Positions 30,301 to 37,827 of a stretch of DNA of 64,000 bases are shown here, piece by piece. The notes beneath the pieces were generated by a model that did no database searches, was not told where the DNA came from, and saw nothing but the letters and a program-made list of their open reading frames with translations. Each line of letters begins with the position of its first letter. Positions within the stretch are counted from its first letter, which is position 1. This DNA comes from Magnetospirillum sp. UT-4. Its GTDB lineage: Bacteria; Pseudomonadota; Alphaproteobacteria; Rhodospirillales; Magnetospirillaceae. A program made the translations under genes and the position numbers. Location of the stretch: positions 29,162 through 93,161 of the forward strand of contig NZ_CACVCG010000030.1 in assembly GCF_902729435.1 (NCBI RefSeq), written 5' to 3'.

Positions 30301-31007
30301 AGGTGGCGCGCCAGGGCGGGCTGGTGACGGTGGAATGCGTACCCGAGGCGGCCCGCCTGCTGTCCGCCATCCCCGGCGTCGAGGCCGCCGTGGCGCGCGG
30401 GAAGGCGCCGCCGCCGGCAACCGATCTGACGGTGCGGCTGCTGGACGTGCCCCGCATCCTCGGCACCACCTCGCGCACCACGCCGCCGCGCGACGTGCCC
30501 TACATCCGCCTTCCCGACGGCGTTCCGCCGTTCCGCTTCCCCGGCGGCCAGCTCAATGTCGGCATCGCCTGGTCGGGGCGCGAGCGCGACCGCTCGCTGC
30601 CGCTGCCGATGCTGCTGCGCCTCGCCGCCGACCCGGCGGTATCGCTGGTCAGCCTGCAGCGCGGCCCGCGCGCCGACGACCTCGCCGCTGCCGGCGCCCG
30701 CCCGCTGGTCGAGGAGATGGGGTCGCTGTGCCGCGACCTGGCGGACGTGGCGGCGGTCATCGCCGGCCTCGACGTGATCGTCGCCTGCGACACGGTGGAG
30801 GCCCACCTGGCCGGTGCCATGGGCAAGCCGGTCTGGGTGCTGCTGCCGCTGGGCAACGACTGGCGCTGGGTCGATGGCCGCGACGACAGCGTGTGGTATC
30901 CGACCATGCGGGTGTTCCGCCAGTCGCAGACCGGCAGCTGGGCCGGCGCGCTGGCCAAGGTCGCCGATTCCGTCCACGCTTTGGCGGCGGCCAAGGCGCG
31001 GCGCTGA
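27378..31007 (+). CDS. Giant duplicated TPR / glycosyltransferase-like protein with internal FkbM-like domain
   Basis: 1209 residues from ATG 27378 (AAGGAG upstream). Order: TPR repeats (about 25-250), GT9/OGT-like domain (about 275-520), FkbM-methyltransferase-like domain (about 545-750), second TPR set (about 775-930), second GT-like domain (about 955-1205). The GT copies share HLAGALGKPVWVMLP / HLAGAMGKPVWVLLP and WYPSARLFRQ / WYPTMRVFRQ. The FkbM region has VDIGAGAGDF and TLDALL, but RLGVRGAEADIL replaces the usual K(I)DVEGAE, so methyl transfer may be lost. The gene is Ala-rich and uses the same GC-rich codons as its neighbours. Surface or flagellin glycosylation is a guess. Confidence 0.75.
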   Translation: MSAGDLVDAGMRGVEDEGGEVTFAEVEAARAAGDLTGALALAGRLVAEDPDDPEALALRGGLHRALGHFRPALADLSKALGLDPSDRRVQLELALTLYQLGRLEEARAAYTILVRDTEAPAEAWRGLARLLQGEGRAAAAEAALRRAVAIAPDDLDARLHLADMLASRLDLAGAAELYHDVLAIDPTSAAAHAGLGQVLVEMGRGDEADDQFERALAMDPDNASARLGRARLNLLEGHLAAGWDDLEWRWHRSGANRPEPPGRTWSGDEDLAGSAILLWAERNPEETLHLLRYVPLVADKGARVILGLPAVLAPLGKAVRGVAAVAVSGQRLPPRLRIDFNASLNDLPRLFGTTLSSIPPAPYLEVPPGRRPPVTVPPTAALKVGVAWAGRRVAASTSLSQLLPLAGISGVVLFGLQTGERSRDVAALAHPALITDLAPTVGDYADLAGRIAEMDVVVTVDGAVAHLAGALGKPVWVMLPHAPGWHWMRGRADSPWYPSARLFRQDHPGDWNGVIARVRQALEAEVAEVAQRRADSARAATGEKALEKAFLTTHLRAGDLYVDIGAGAGDFACDAAAHPAGDIRVLAVEAHADDAAMLSDTIDIIGAADVVEVVAAALAGRPAPAVVAKVPRRGRSLFLLPDWVRAPARATTLDALLAERPDLAGRRLVVRLGVRGAEADILAGMAETLAAGRVAAVVFGHTEGGSAAEALAAAGFSLLRLPDGIAAGAAQPFAGEPGPTLALAPGCAAADLYGDVNDPASPAAAARAAAEAAGQAAEGSRLLMARDLNGAGRQFARALALDPANVEANANLGGLLRRIGRADAAAACWRRALAAGARPPVAGNLANVLRELGHYVESETVFTQAVAAAPNDPRILYAFALLERERGRARDSLALLERAEHLKPGTVPKVQLATALAKSGNLARGIAEMAHRPLAPLAPVAAPDWDGGRLEARTILVRDENDAIDTLMLARFLPQVARQGGLVTVECVPEAARLLSAIPGVEAAVARGKAPPPATDLTVRLLDVPRILGTTSRTTPPRDVPYIRLPDGVPPFRFPGGQLNVGIAWSGRERDRSLPLPMLLRLAADPAVSLVSLQRGPRADDLAAAGARPLVEEMGSLCRDLADVAAVIAGLDVIVACDTVEAHLAGAMGKPVWVLLPLGNDWRWVDGRDDSVWYPTMRVFRQSQTGSWAGALAKVADSVHALAAAKARR

Positions 31008-31016
31008 CCTCTCAGC

Positions 31017-32567
31017 TCAGCCCAGCACCACCGCCGGTCCGACGTCGTCGAACTCGCGCAAGGTCATGTCGGTGGCGGCATCGATCTCGACCAGGCGCAC
31101 CTCGTAGCCCCACAGATTGGCGATGTGGCGCAGCACCAGCAGCGTCTCGTCCTCGTCCAGCAGGATTCCGTGTTCGACCCGGTGGTGCAGGATCAGGCGC
31201 CGGTCGCCGGCCAGATCGACGTCGACGATCTGGATGTCGGGGTCCATGCGGCTGACGTCGTACATGCGGGCCAGGGTCTTCCTGACCTCGCGGTAGCCGC
31301 GCTCGTTGTGGATGGCGGTGACGTGGTAGTCGGGCGCCTCTTCGTCGTCGTGCAGGGCGAACAGCCGCATGCGCCGGATCAGGGCCGGCGACAGGAACTG
31401 CAGCAGGAAGCTTTCGTCGCGGTAATCGGCCCAGGCCGCGCGCAGCGTCCCCCAGGGATCGCCGTTGCCGGCGAAGTCGGGGAACCAGTCGCGGTCCTCG
31501 CGCGTCGGCTCCAGGCAGATGCGGCGGATGTCCTGCATCATGCCGAAGCCGAGGGCATAGGGGTTGAGGCCGCCATAGCGCGAATCGTCGAAGTCCGGCT
31601 GGAAGACCACGTTGGTGTGGGAGTGCAGGATCTCCATCAGGGTGCCGTCCGAGATCAGGTCCAGCTCGTGCAGGCGGTTCACCACGTGGTAGTGGACCAT
31701 GGTGGCGCAGCCTTCGTTCATCACCTTGGTCTGGCGCTGGGGATAGAAGTACTGCGAGATGTTGCGCACGATGCGCAGGATCTCGCGCTGCCAGGGCTGC
31801 AGCTTGGGCGCGTTCTTTTCCAGGAAATAAAGCAGGTTTTCCTCGGGCAGGCGCAGGCGGCGCTTGCGCTCGGCGAGGTCCTTCGAGCCCTGGCTGGTCG
31901 CCGGACTTTTCGGCACCGTTCGCCACAGGTCGTTGTAGGTCTGTTCGAAATAGGCCAGCCGTTCCTGCTCGCGCCGCTGTTCCTCGCGCAGGTCCATCAC
32001 CCGCTTGCGCGGGTACTTGTGCACCCCGTGATTCATCAGGGCGTGGGCGGCGTCCAGCACCCGCTCCACCGCCTGGTGGCCGTGGCGCTCCTCGGCGCGG
32101 GCGATGAAGGCCTTGGCGAAGTCCATGTAGTCGAGGATGCCGTCGGCGTCGGTCCACTGCCGGAACAGCGTGTTGTTCTTGAAGAAGTGGTTGTGGCCGA
32201 AGGCGGCGTGGGCGATCACCAGGGTCTGCATGGCCATGGAGTTCTCCTCCATGATGTAGCTGATGCAGGGGCTGGAATTGATGACGATCTCGTAGGCCAG
32301 GCCGCGCATGCCCTTGCGGTAGAGGGTCTCGTCCTGGGCGAAGCGCTTGCCGAACGACCAGTGCCGGTACATCAGCGGCATGCCGATGGAGGAATAGGCG
32401 TCCAGCATCTGCTCGGCGGTGATGACCTCGATCTGGTTGGGATAGGTGTCCAGGCCCATCTCGCCGTGGGCGATGCCGGCGATGGCGTCATGGACCCGCT
32501 GCACCTTGTCGAAATCCCAGTCGGCGCTGTCGAACAGCAAGCCCCGGGGTTGCTCATGAACCGCCAT
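31017..32567 (-). CDS. SpoVR-family protein
   Basis: 516 residues from ATG 32567. Family blocks are present: TYPNQIEVITAEQMLDAYSS, RHWSFGKRF, INSSPCISYIMEENSM, the His-rich AHAAFGHNHFFKNN and NEGCATMVHYHV. SpoVR (E. coli YcgB) always travels with PrkA and a DUF444 protein in proteobacteria, in a nutrient-stress operon; the biochemical role is unsettled. It overlaps the DUF444 gene by 14 nt and is the last gene of the operon. Confidence 0.92.
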   Translation of the reverse strand: MAVHEQPRGLLFDSADWDFDKVQRVHDAIAGIAHGEMGLDTYPNQIEVITAEQMLDAYSSIGMPLMYRHWSFGKRFAQDETLYRKGMRGLAYEIVINSSPCISYIMEENSMAMQTLVIAHAAFGHNHFFKNNTLFRQWTDADGILDYMDFAKAFIARAEERHGHQAVERVLDAAHALMNHGVHKYPRKRVMDLREEQRREQERLAYFEQTYNDLWRTVPKSPATSQGSKDLAERKRRLRLPEENLLYFLEKNAPKLQPWQREILRIVRNISQYFYPQRQTKVMNEGCATMVHYHVVNRLHELDLISDGTLMEILHSHTNVVFQPDFDDSRYGGLNPYALGFGMMQDIRRICLEPTREDRDWFPDFAGNGDPWGTLRAAWADYRDESFLLQFLSPALIRRMRLFALHDDEEAPDYHVTAIHNERGYREVRKTLARMYDVSRMDPDIQIVDVDLAGDRRLILHHRVEHGILLDEDETLLVLRHIANLWGYEVRLVEIDAATDMTLREFDDVGPAVVLG

Positions 32568-33849
32568 GGGCCCTCTCCTTGGAGAACAGGTCGCGGAAGA
32601 CCGGGAAGATCTGGCTGCGCACGCGGACCTTGCGCATGGCGAGGTTGCCGCCGGGCCGCACCAGGGTCTTGTAGGTGCGCCACAGATCGGTTTCGCGCCC
32701 CAGCCAGTCCTTGTACTCGGCGCCGACCTCGATATAGGCGAAGTACTGGCACATGGGCAGGATGGCATCCTCCAGCAGCGCCGCCGCGGTGGCGTTGTCC
32801 GACGAGGTGTTGTCGCCGTCCGAGGCCTGGGCGGCATAGATGTTCCAGTCGCCCGGCGAATAGCGTTCGGCCATCACCTTGCGCATTTCGGCCAGCGCGG
32901 TGGAGACCACCGTGCCGCCGGTCTCGGTGGAGTAGAAGAAGGTCTCCTCGTCCACCTCCTTGGCCTCGTGGGTGTGGCGGATGAAGACGATGTCGACGTG
33001 GCTGTAGCGCCGGGTCAGGAACAGGTAGAGCAGCATGAAGAAGCGCTTGGCCAGGTCCTTCATGTGCTCGGTCATCGAGCCCGACACGTCCATCAGGCAG
33101 AACATCACCGCCTGGGTCACCGGCTTGGGCACCTGCTCGAACCGGTTGTAGCGGACGTCCAGCGGGTCGATGTAGGGCACCCGGCGCGAGCGCGCCAGCA
33201 ATCCGTCCAGCAGCAGCCGCGCCTCGCTGAGGCGCTCGGGGTCGCGCCCCGAATCCTCCAGCGCGCGGATCTCGTCCTCCAGCGCCTGGATGTCCGCCGG
33301 GCGCGGGCGCCGCAGCGCGATGCGCCGGCTCAGCGAATTGCGCATGGTGCGGGTCAGGTTGAGGTTGGACGGCGAGCCGGTGACCGAGAACCCGGCGCGG
33401 GTCAGCGAATAGCTCTCGGACCGGCGGATGTTCTTCTTGATGAGATCGGGCAGTTCCAGGTCGTCGAGGAAGATGTCGAGGAACTCGTCCTTCGACAGCA
33501 TGAACCGGAAGTCGTCGTCGCCGCCGCCGCTGGGGCTGCCGTCCGCGCTGCCGCCGCCGCCGCCGCCGCCCGAGGGCGGCTTGGGGATCAGGTCGCCTTC
33601 GACGTATTCCTTGTTGCCCGGCACCACCGCGTCGCGCACGCCGCCGTGGGAGGACCGGCGGAAGCCGGGCTCCTTCAGGCCGTCGGCGGGGATCGAGATG
33701 CGCTCGCCGCCGGCGATGTCGGTGATGGAACGCTCGCCCGAGGCCTCGCGCACCGCCTTCAGGATCTGCTGGCGCGCGCGCCGCAGGAACCTCTGGCGGT
33801 TGGCCAGGCTCTTGCCCTTGGGATTGAGACGGCGGTCGATGATGTTCAT
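32554..33849 (-). CDS. DUF444 / YeaH-like protein with vWA-type fold
   Basis: 431 residues from ATG 33849. It starts MNIIDRRLNPKGKSLANRQRF, the DUF444 signature. A Gly/Ser-rich linker lies at about 92-110. The MIDAS motif DVSGSM (near 253) marks a von Willebrand A-like metal site. It is the middle gene of prkA-yeaH-ycgB. A block of tandem hairpins separates it from prkA. Confidence 0.92.
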   Translation of the reverse strand: MNIIDRRLNPKGKSLANRQRFLRRARQQILKAVREASGERSITDIAGGERISIPADGLKEPGFRRSSHGGVRDAVVPGNKEYVEGDLIPKPPSGGGGGGGSADGSPSGGGDDDFRFMLSKDEFLDIFLDDLELPDLIKKNIRRSESYSLTRAGFSVTGSPSNLNLTRTMRNSLSRRIALRRPRPADIQALEDEIRALEDSGRDPERLSEARLLLDGLLARSRRVPYIDPLDVRYNRFEQVPKPVTQAVMFCLMDVSGSMTEHMKDLAKRFFMLLYLFLTRRYSHVDIVFIRHTHEAKEVDEETFFYSTETGGTVVSTALAEMRKVMAERYSPGDWNIYAAQASDGDNTSSDNATAAALLEDAILPMCQYFAYIEVGAEYKDWLGRETDLWRTYKTLVRPGGNLAMRKVRVRSQIFPVFRDLFSKERAHGGS

Positions 33850-33869
33850 GTCAACTCCGTCGCGGAATC

Positions 33870-34027
33870 ACCCCCACCCCGGCCCTCCCCCCTCAAGGGG
33901 GAGGGAGTTAGGAAGCGGCCCTCCCCCGCCAAGGGGGAGGGAGTTAGGAAGCGGCCCTCCCCCGCCAAGGGGGAGGGCACTGAGAAGGCCCCCCTCCCCC
34001 CTTGTGGGGGAGGGTCGGGGTGGGGGG
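33870..34027. repeat. Three tandem 36-bp hairpin units plus an inverted flank, family C
   Basis: Units at 33881-33916, 33917-33952 and a third from 33953, each with CCCTCCCCC-nnCAA-GGGGGAGGG, followed by GAGTTAGGAAGC in the first two. An opposite-orientation copy (33989-34027) closes the array. It lies in the message between prkA and DUF444, so it may act as an RNA-processing or stability element. Confidence 0.85.
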
Positions 34028-34042
34028 GCTGGATGCAGGCCA

Positions 34043-35989
34043 TTAGCCCGCCTGCTTCACGCGCATGTACCATTCCACCAGCCTCCGCACCTGGCGCTCG
34101 GTGTAGCCGCGCGCCATCATCCGGTCGACGAAGTCGTGGTGCTTGCGTTCGCTGTCGGAATCCTTCTTCGACCCGAAACTGATCACCGGCAGCAATTCCT
34201 CGACCTGACTGAACATGCGCCGCTCGATGACCTCGCGGATCTTCTCGTAGGACGTCCACGACGGGTTCTTGCCCTTGTGGGCGGCCCGGCTGCGCAGCGC
34301 GAACTTCACCACCTCGTTGCGGAAGTCCTTGGGGTTGGCGATGCCGGCCGGCTTCTCGATCTTGGAAAGCTCCTGGTTCAGCAGCTCGCGGTTCAGCAGC
34401 TGGCCGGTATCGGGGTCCTTGAAGTCCTGGTCCTCGATCCACGCGTCGGCATAATCGACGTAGCGGTCGAACAGGTTCTGGCCGTAATCGTGGTAGCTCT
34501 CCAGATAGGCCTTCTGGATTTCGTTGCCGATGAACTCGGCGTAGCGCGGCCCCAGTTCGCCCTTGATGAACTCCAGGTACTTCTTCTCGACATCCTCGGG
34601 GAACTGCTCGCGGCGGATGGCGAGTTCCAGCATGTACATCAGGTGCACCGGATCGGCCGAGACCTCGGTGGTGTCGTAGTTGAAGGTCGAGGACAGCACC
34701 TTGAAGGCGAAGCGGGTGGAGATGCCCTCCATGCCCTCATCGACGCCGGCGGCGTCGCGGTATTCCTGCATGGGCTTGGCCTTGGGGTCGGTCTCCTTGA
34801 CGTTCTCGCCGTCATAGACCCGCATCTTGGAATAGAGGTTGGAATTCTCGTGCTCCTTGAGGCGCGACAGCACCGAGAAGCGGGCCAGCATCTCCATGGT
34901 CGAGGGCGCGCACGGATTCTCGGCCAGCTCGGAATTGCGGATCAGCTTCTCGTAGATCTTTTGCTCCTCGGCGACGCGCAGGCAGTACGGCACCTTGATG
35001 ACGCAGATGCGGTCGATGAAGGCCTCGTTGTTCTTGTTGGCCTTGAAGGTCTGCCATTCGGCCTCGTTGGAATGGGCCAGCACGATGCCTTGGAACGGGA
35101 TGGCGCCGATGTTCTCGGAGCCGGAATAGTTGCCCTCCTGGGTGGCGGTCAGCAGGGGATGCAGCATCTTGATGGGGGCCTTGAACATCTCGACGAATTC
35201 CATCAGCCCCTGGGTGCAGCGGTTGAGGCCGCCCGAGAAGGAATAGGCGTCGGGATCGTTCTGGCTGAACATCTCGAGCTTGCGGATGTCGACCTTGCCC
35301 ACCAGGGTCGAGATGTCCTGGTTGTTCTCGTCGCCCGGCTCGGTCTTGCACACCCCGATCTGCTTCAGGCGGCTGGGGAACACCTTGACCACCTTGAAGC
35401 GCGAGATGTCGCCGCCGAATTCCTCGAGCCTTTTGACCGCCCACGGGCTCATCAGGGCCGGCAGGCGCCGGCGCGGGATGCCGTAGCGGTCCTCCAGCAT
35501 GTCGCCCATGATGTCGGGATCGAACAGCCCCAGCGGGCTTTCGAACAGCGGCGAGGTTTCCTTGCCGGCCTTCAGCACATAGACCGGCAGGCGCTCCATC
35601 AGCGCCTTCAGCCGCTCGGCCAGGCTCGACTTGCCGCCGCCGACCGGGCCCAGCAGGTAGAGGATCTGCTTCCTCTCCTCCAGCCCCTGCGCGGCGTGGC
35701 GGAAATAGCCGACGATGCGCTCGATGGTCTCCTCCATGCCGAAGAAATCGGCGAAGGCGGGGTAGACCTTGATGGTGCGGTTCATGAAGACCCGCGCCAG
35801 GCGCGCATCCTTGGCGGTGTCCACCAGTTCCGGCTCGCCGATGGCGGCGATCATCCGTTCGGCGGCGGACGCGAACATCATGGGGTCCTCGCGGCACCCT
35901 TCGAGGTATTCCAGCAGGGACATCTCGACGTCCTTGCGGCCCTCGTAGGTACGGGCGAAGCGGGTGAAGAGATCGTCGGCGGCGTACAT
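34043..35989 (-). CDS. prkA: PrkA, serine protein kinase / AAA-type protein
   Basis: 648 residues from ATG 35989. The Walker A motif LLGPVGGGKSSLAERLK lies near residue 115; the protein has the N-terminal AAA domain and C-terminal kinase-related domain of PrkA (E. coli YeaG). YeaG supports adaptation to long nitrogen starvation. It is the first gene of the operon. The 400 bp upstream hold no other gene. Confidence 0.94.
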   Translation of the reverse strand: MYAADDLFTRFARTYEGRKDVEMSLLEYLEGCREDPMMFASAAERMIAAIGEPELVDTAKDARLARVFMNRTIKVYPAFADFFGMEETIERIVGYFRHAAQGLEERKQILYLLGPVGGGKSSLAERLKALMERLPVYVLKAGKETSPLFESPLGLFDPDIMGDMLEDRYGIPRRRLPALMSPWAVKRLEEFGGDISRFKVVKVFPSRLKQIGVCKTEPGDENNQDISTLVGKVDIRKLEMFSQNDPDAYSFSGGLNRCTQGLMEFVEMFKAPIKMLHPLLTATQEGNYSGSENIGAIPFQGIVLAHSNEAEWQTFKANKNNEAFIDRICVIKVPYCLRVAEEQKIYEKLIRNSELAENPCAPSTMEMLARFSVLSRLKEHENSNLYSKMRVYDGENVKETDPKAKPMQEYRDAAGVDEGMEGISTRFAFKVLSSTFNYDTTEVSADPVHLMYMLELAIRREQFPEDVEKKYLEFIKGELGPRYAEFIGNEIQKAYLESYHDYGQNLFDRYVDYADAWIEDQDFKDPDTGQLLNRELLNQELSKIEKPAGIANPKDFRNEVVKFALRSRAAHKGKNPSWTSYEKIREVIERRMFSQVEELLPVISFGSKKDSDSERKHHDFVDRMMARGYTERQVRRLVEWYMRVKQAG

Positions 35990-36389
35990 CTGTCACTCCA
36001 TCCAGAAAGCCCGTGGCCGGAAACGGCGTCCTTAGTCCTCAGATGATCACTGCGGCACCGCAATTCACGGGGCGGTTCCGATCTTTCCCACCCGCCCCGG
36101 CCGGCGGCGGGATTGTCGTCAAGGCGCCCGGGCCGGCAACGGCGGGGCACGGACCGGCATCCGCGCCGCTCGGGTAGCCGGCGTCATGCTCCGAAATATC
36201 CGGATCACGCCGGTGCGGATCTGCATTCCATCCCCTGCGCCGCGGCCGTTGAAATCGCCGGCCGGGGTTGATGTTGGGCGGCCGAAGCGGCGAAACAACC
36301 CGCCGCTTGGGGCGGGTGGGCTTCCCATCCCCGCCGGATGGCGATAGGCTTCGCGGGACACGTCCAGTGGGAAGGCCAGGGGGGATGAC
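35990..36389. other. Divergent intergenic region, prkA / SAF dehydrogenase
   Basis: 400 bp. No protein-coding region with a good start was found. It is GC-rich with several short inverted repeats, for example around 36100-36160 and 36285-36320. I cannot name a promoter with confidence; a stress-sigma promoter for prkA would be expected here. Confidence 0.4.
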
Positions 36390-37712
36390 ATGAGCGCCAC
36401 CAGCCTGTTGACGGCACGCGAGCCGGTCCGCGTGGGCCTGGCCGGGGCCGGGCGGCTGGCCACCATGTTCCTGGCGCAGGCCCGCCATTCGCCGGGCATC
36501 CACGTCGCCGCCGTCGCCGATCCCGACCCCGAGCGGGGGCCGACCGCCTTGGCGCTGGCGCAATGGCCGCCGGTCAAGGCGGTGGCGCGGTCGCTGGCCG
36601 ACGCCCTGGCCTCGGGCGGTACCTGGGTCACCACCGACGCCGCCGCCCTGACCGAAAGCGCGAGGCTGGACGTGCTCATCGAAGCCGGCCGCTCGCCGGC
36701 CGCCGGCATCCTCACCGCGCTGGCCGCCATCGACCGCGGCATCCATGTGGTGATGGCCAATATCGGGGCCGACGCCCTGGCCGGCCCGGCCCTGGCGGCC
36801 CGCGCGGCGGCCCGCGGGGTGGTCTATTCCCTGGCCTATGGCGACCAGCCGGCGCTGATCTGCGAATTGGTGGAGTGGGCGCGCACCTGCGGCTTCGAGG
36901 TCGCCGCCGCCGGCCGCGGCAGCCGCTGGCTGCCCGGCTGCCAGGCGGTGACACCGGATACGGTATGGACCCATTTCGGCCGCGACGCCTCCGAGGCCAA
37001 GGCCGCCGACCTGCATTCCGACTTCTATACGGCGCTGCTGGACGGCACCCATGCCGCCCTGGAGCTGGCCGCCGTCGCCAATGCCTGCCTGCTGGCGCCG
37101 CCCTCGGCCGGGCTGTCCTTCCCGCCCTGCGGCTCCCACGACCTGGCCCGCGTGCTGCGGCCCAGCTGGGACGGCGGCCGGCTCGAATCCGCCGGCATGG
37201 TCGAGGCGGTGAGCACCCTGGAACGCGACGGCCGCCGGGTATTCGCCGACCTGGAAAACGGCGTCTTCGTCACCTTCCGCGCCCAGTCCGACTTCGCCGC
37301 CCGCTCGCTGCCCGAGCTTGGCGTGCCCACCGACGGCGGCGCCTACGGCGCCCGCTGGCGGCAGCACCACCTGCTGGGGTTCGAGCTGCCGGTATCGGTC
37401 GCCGAGGTGGCGTTGAACCGCCGCCCCACCGGCTGCCCGCGCGCCTTCGTCGCCGACGTGGCGACGGTGGCGAAGCGCGATCTGGACGCCGGCACGGAAC
37501 TGGACGGCGCCGGCGGCGCCACCGTCTGGGGCCGGTTGCTGCCGGCCGAGGCTTCGCTGGCGCAGCAGGCCCTGCCCATCGGCCTGGCCGCCGGACTCAG
37601 GCTGCTGCGGCCGGTCGCCGCCGGCCAGGTGGTGACCCGCGCCGACGTCGCCCTCGACGATTCCGACCCGGTGGTGGCGTTCCGCACCGCCATGGAGCAG
37701 GGCTCCACCTGA
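36390..37712 (+). CDS. Homoserine dehydrogenase-like oxidoreductase with C-terminal SAF domain
   Basis: 440 residues from ATG 36390, with a weak upstream GGGG site. An N-terminal Rossmann fold (VGLAGAGRLATMFLAQ) is followed by a catalytic-like domain and, from about 355, a SAF-type domain (KRDLDAGTELDGAGG ... RPVAAGQVVTRADVALDD). Proteins of this build are annotated as NAD(P)-dependent dehydrogenases in small-molecule or sugar pathways. The substrate is unknown. Neighbours give no pathway hint. Confidence 0.65.
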   Translation: MSATSLLTAREPVRVGLAGAGRLATMFLAQARHSPGIHVAAVADPDPERGPTALALAQWPPVKAVARSLADALASGGTWVTTDAAALTESARLDVLIEAGRSPAAGILTALAAIDRGIHVVMANIGADALAGPALAARAAARGVVYSLAYGDQPALICELVEWARTCGFEVAAAGRGSRWLPGCQAVTPDTVWTHFGRDASEAKAADLHSDFYTALLDGTHAALELAAVANACLLAPPSAGLSFPPCGSHDLARVLRPSWDGGRLESAGMVEAVSTLERDGRRVFADLENGVFVTFRAQSDFAARSLPELGVPTDGGAYGARWRQHHLLGFELPVSVAEVALNRRPTGCPRAFVADVATVAKRDLDAGTELDGAGGATVWGRLLPAEASLAQQALPIGLAAGLRLLRPVAAGQVVTRADVALDDSDPVVAFRTAMEQGST

Positions 37713-37827
37713 CCGCACCTCCTTCGGAAGTCGGACTTAATACCATACGGTCGTATACATACGCCTTCCGTATTGTGACTGTCCTTCCCGCAGGTTCATC
37801 CTTCCAGACGTGCGAATGGGAGTGGTG

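Noticed and set aside
27180..30977. Very long minus-strand open frame (1265 codons) opposite the TPR/GT gene
   Set aside because: It mirrors the GC-rich plus-strand gene, has Gln/Gly/Arg-rich low-complexity translation and no family motifs; it is a shadow frame.
27344..31255. 1303-codon plus-strand open frame overlapping the TPR/GT gene
   Set aside because: Arg/Pro/Gly-rich translation without domains, in the wrong frame relative to the TPR/GT motifs.
33870..34027. Possible CRISPR array
   Set aside because: The 36-bp units are directly adjacent with no unique spacers, and no cas genes are present.
37750..37785. Short palindrome ATACG-GT-CGTAT before the PAS-GAF kinase as an operator
   Set aside because: Five-base arms are too short to separate from chance.
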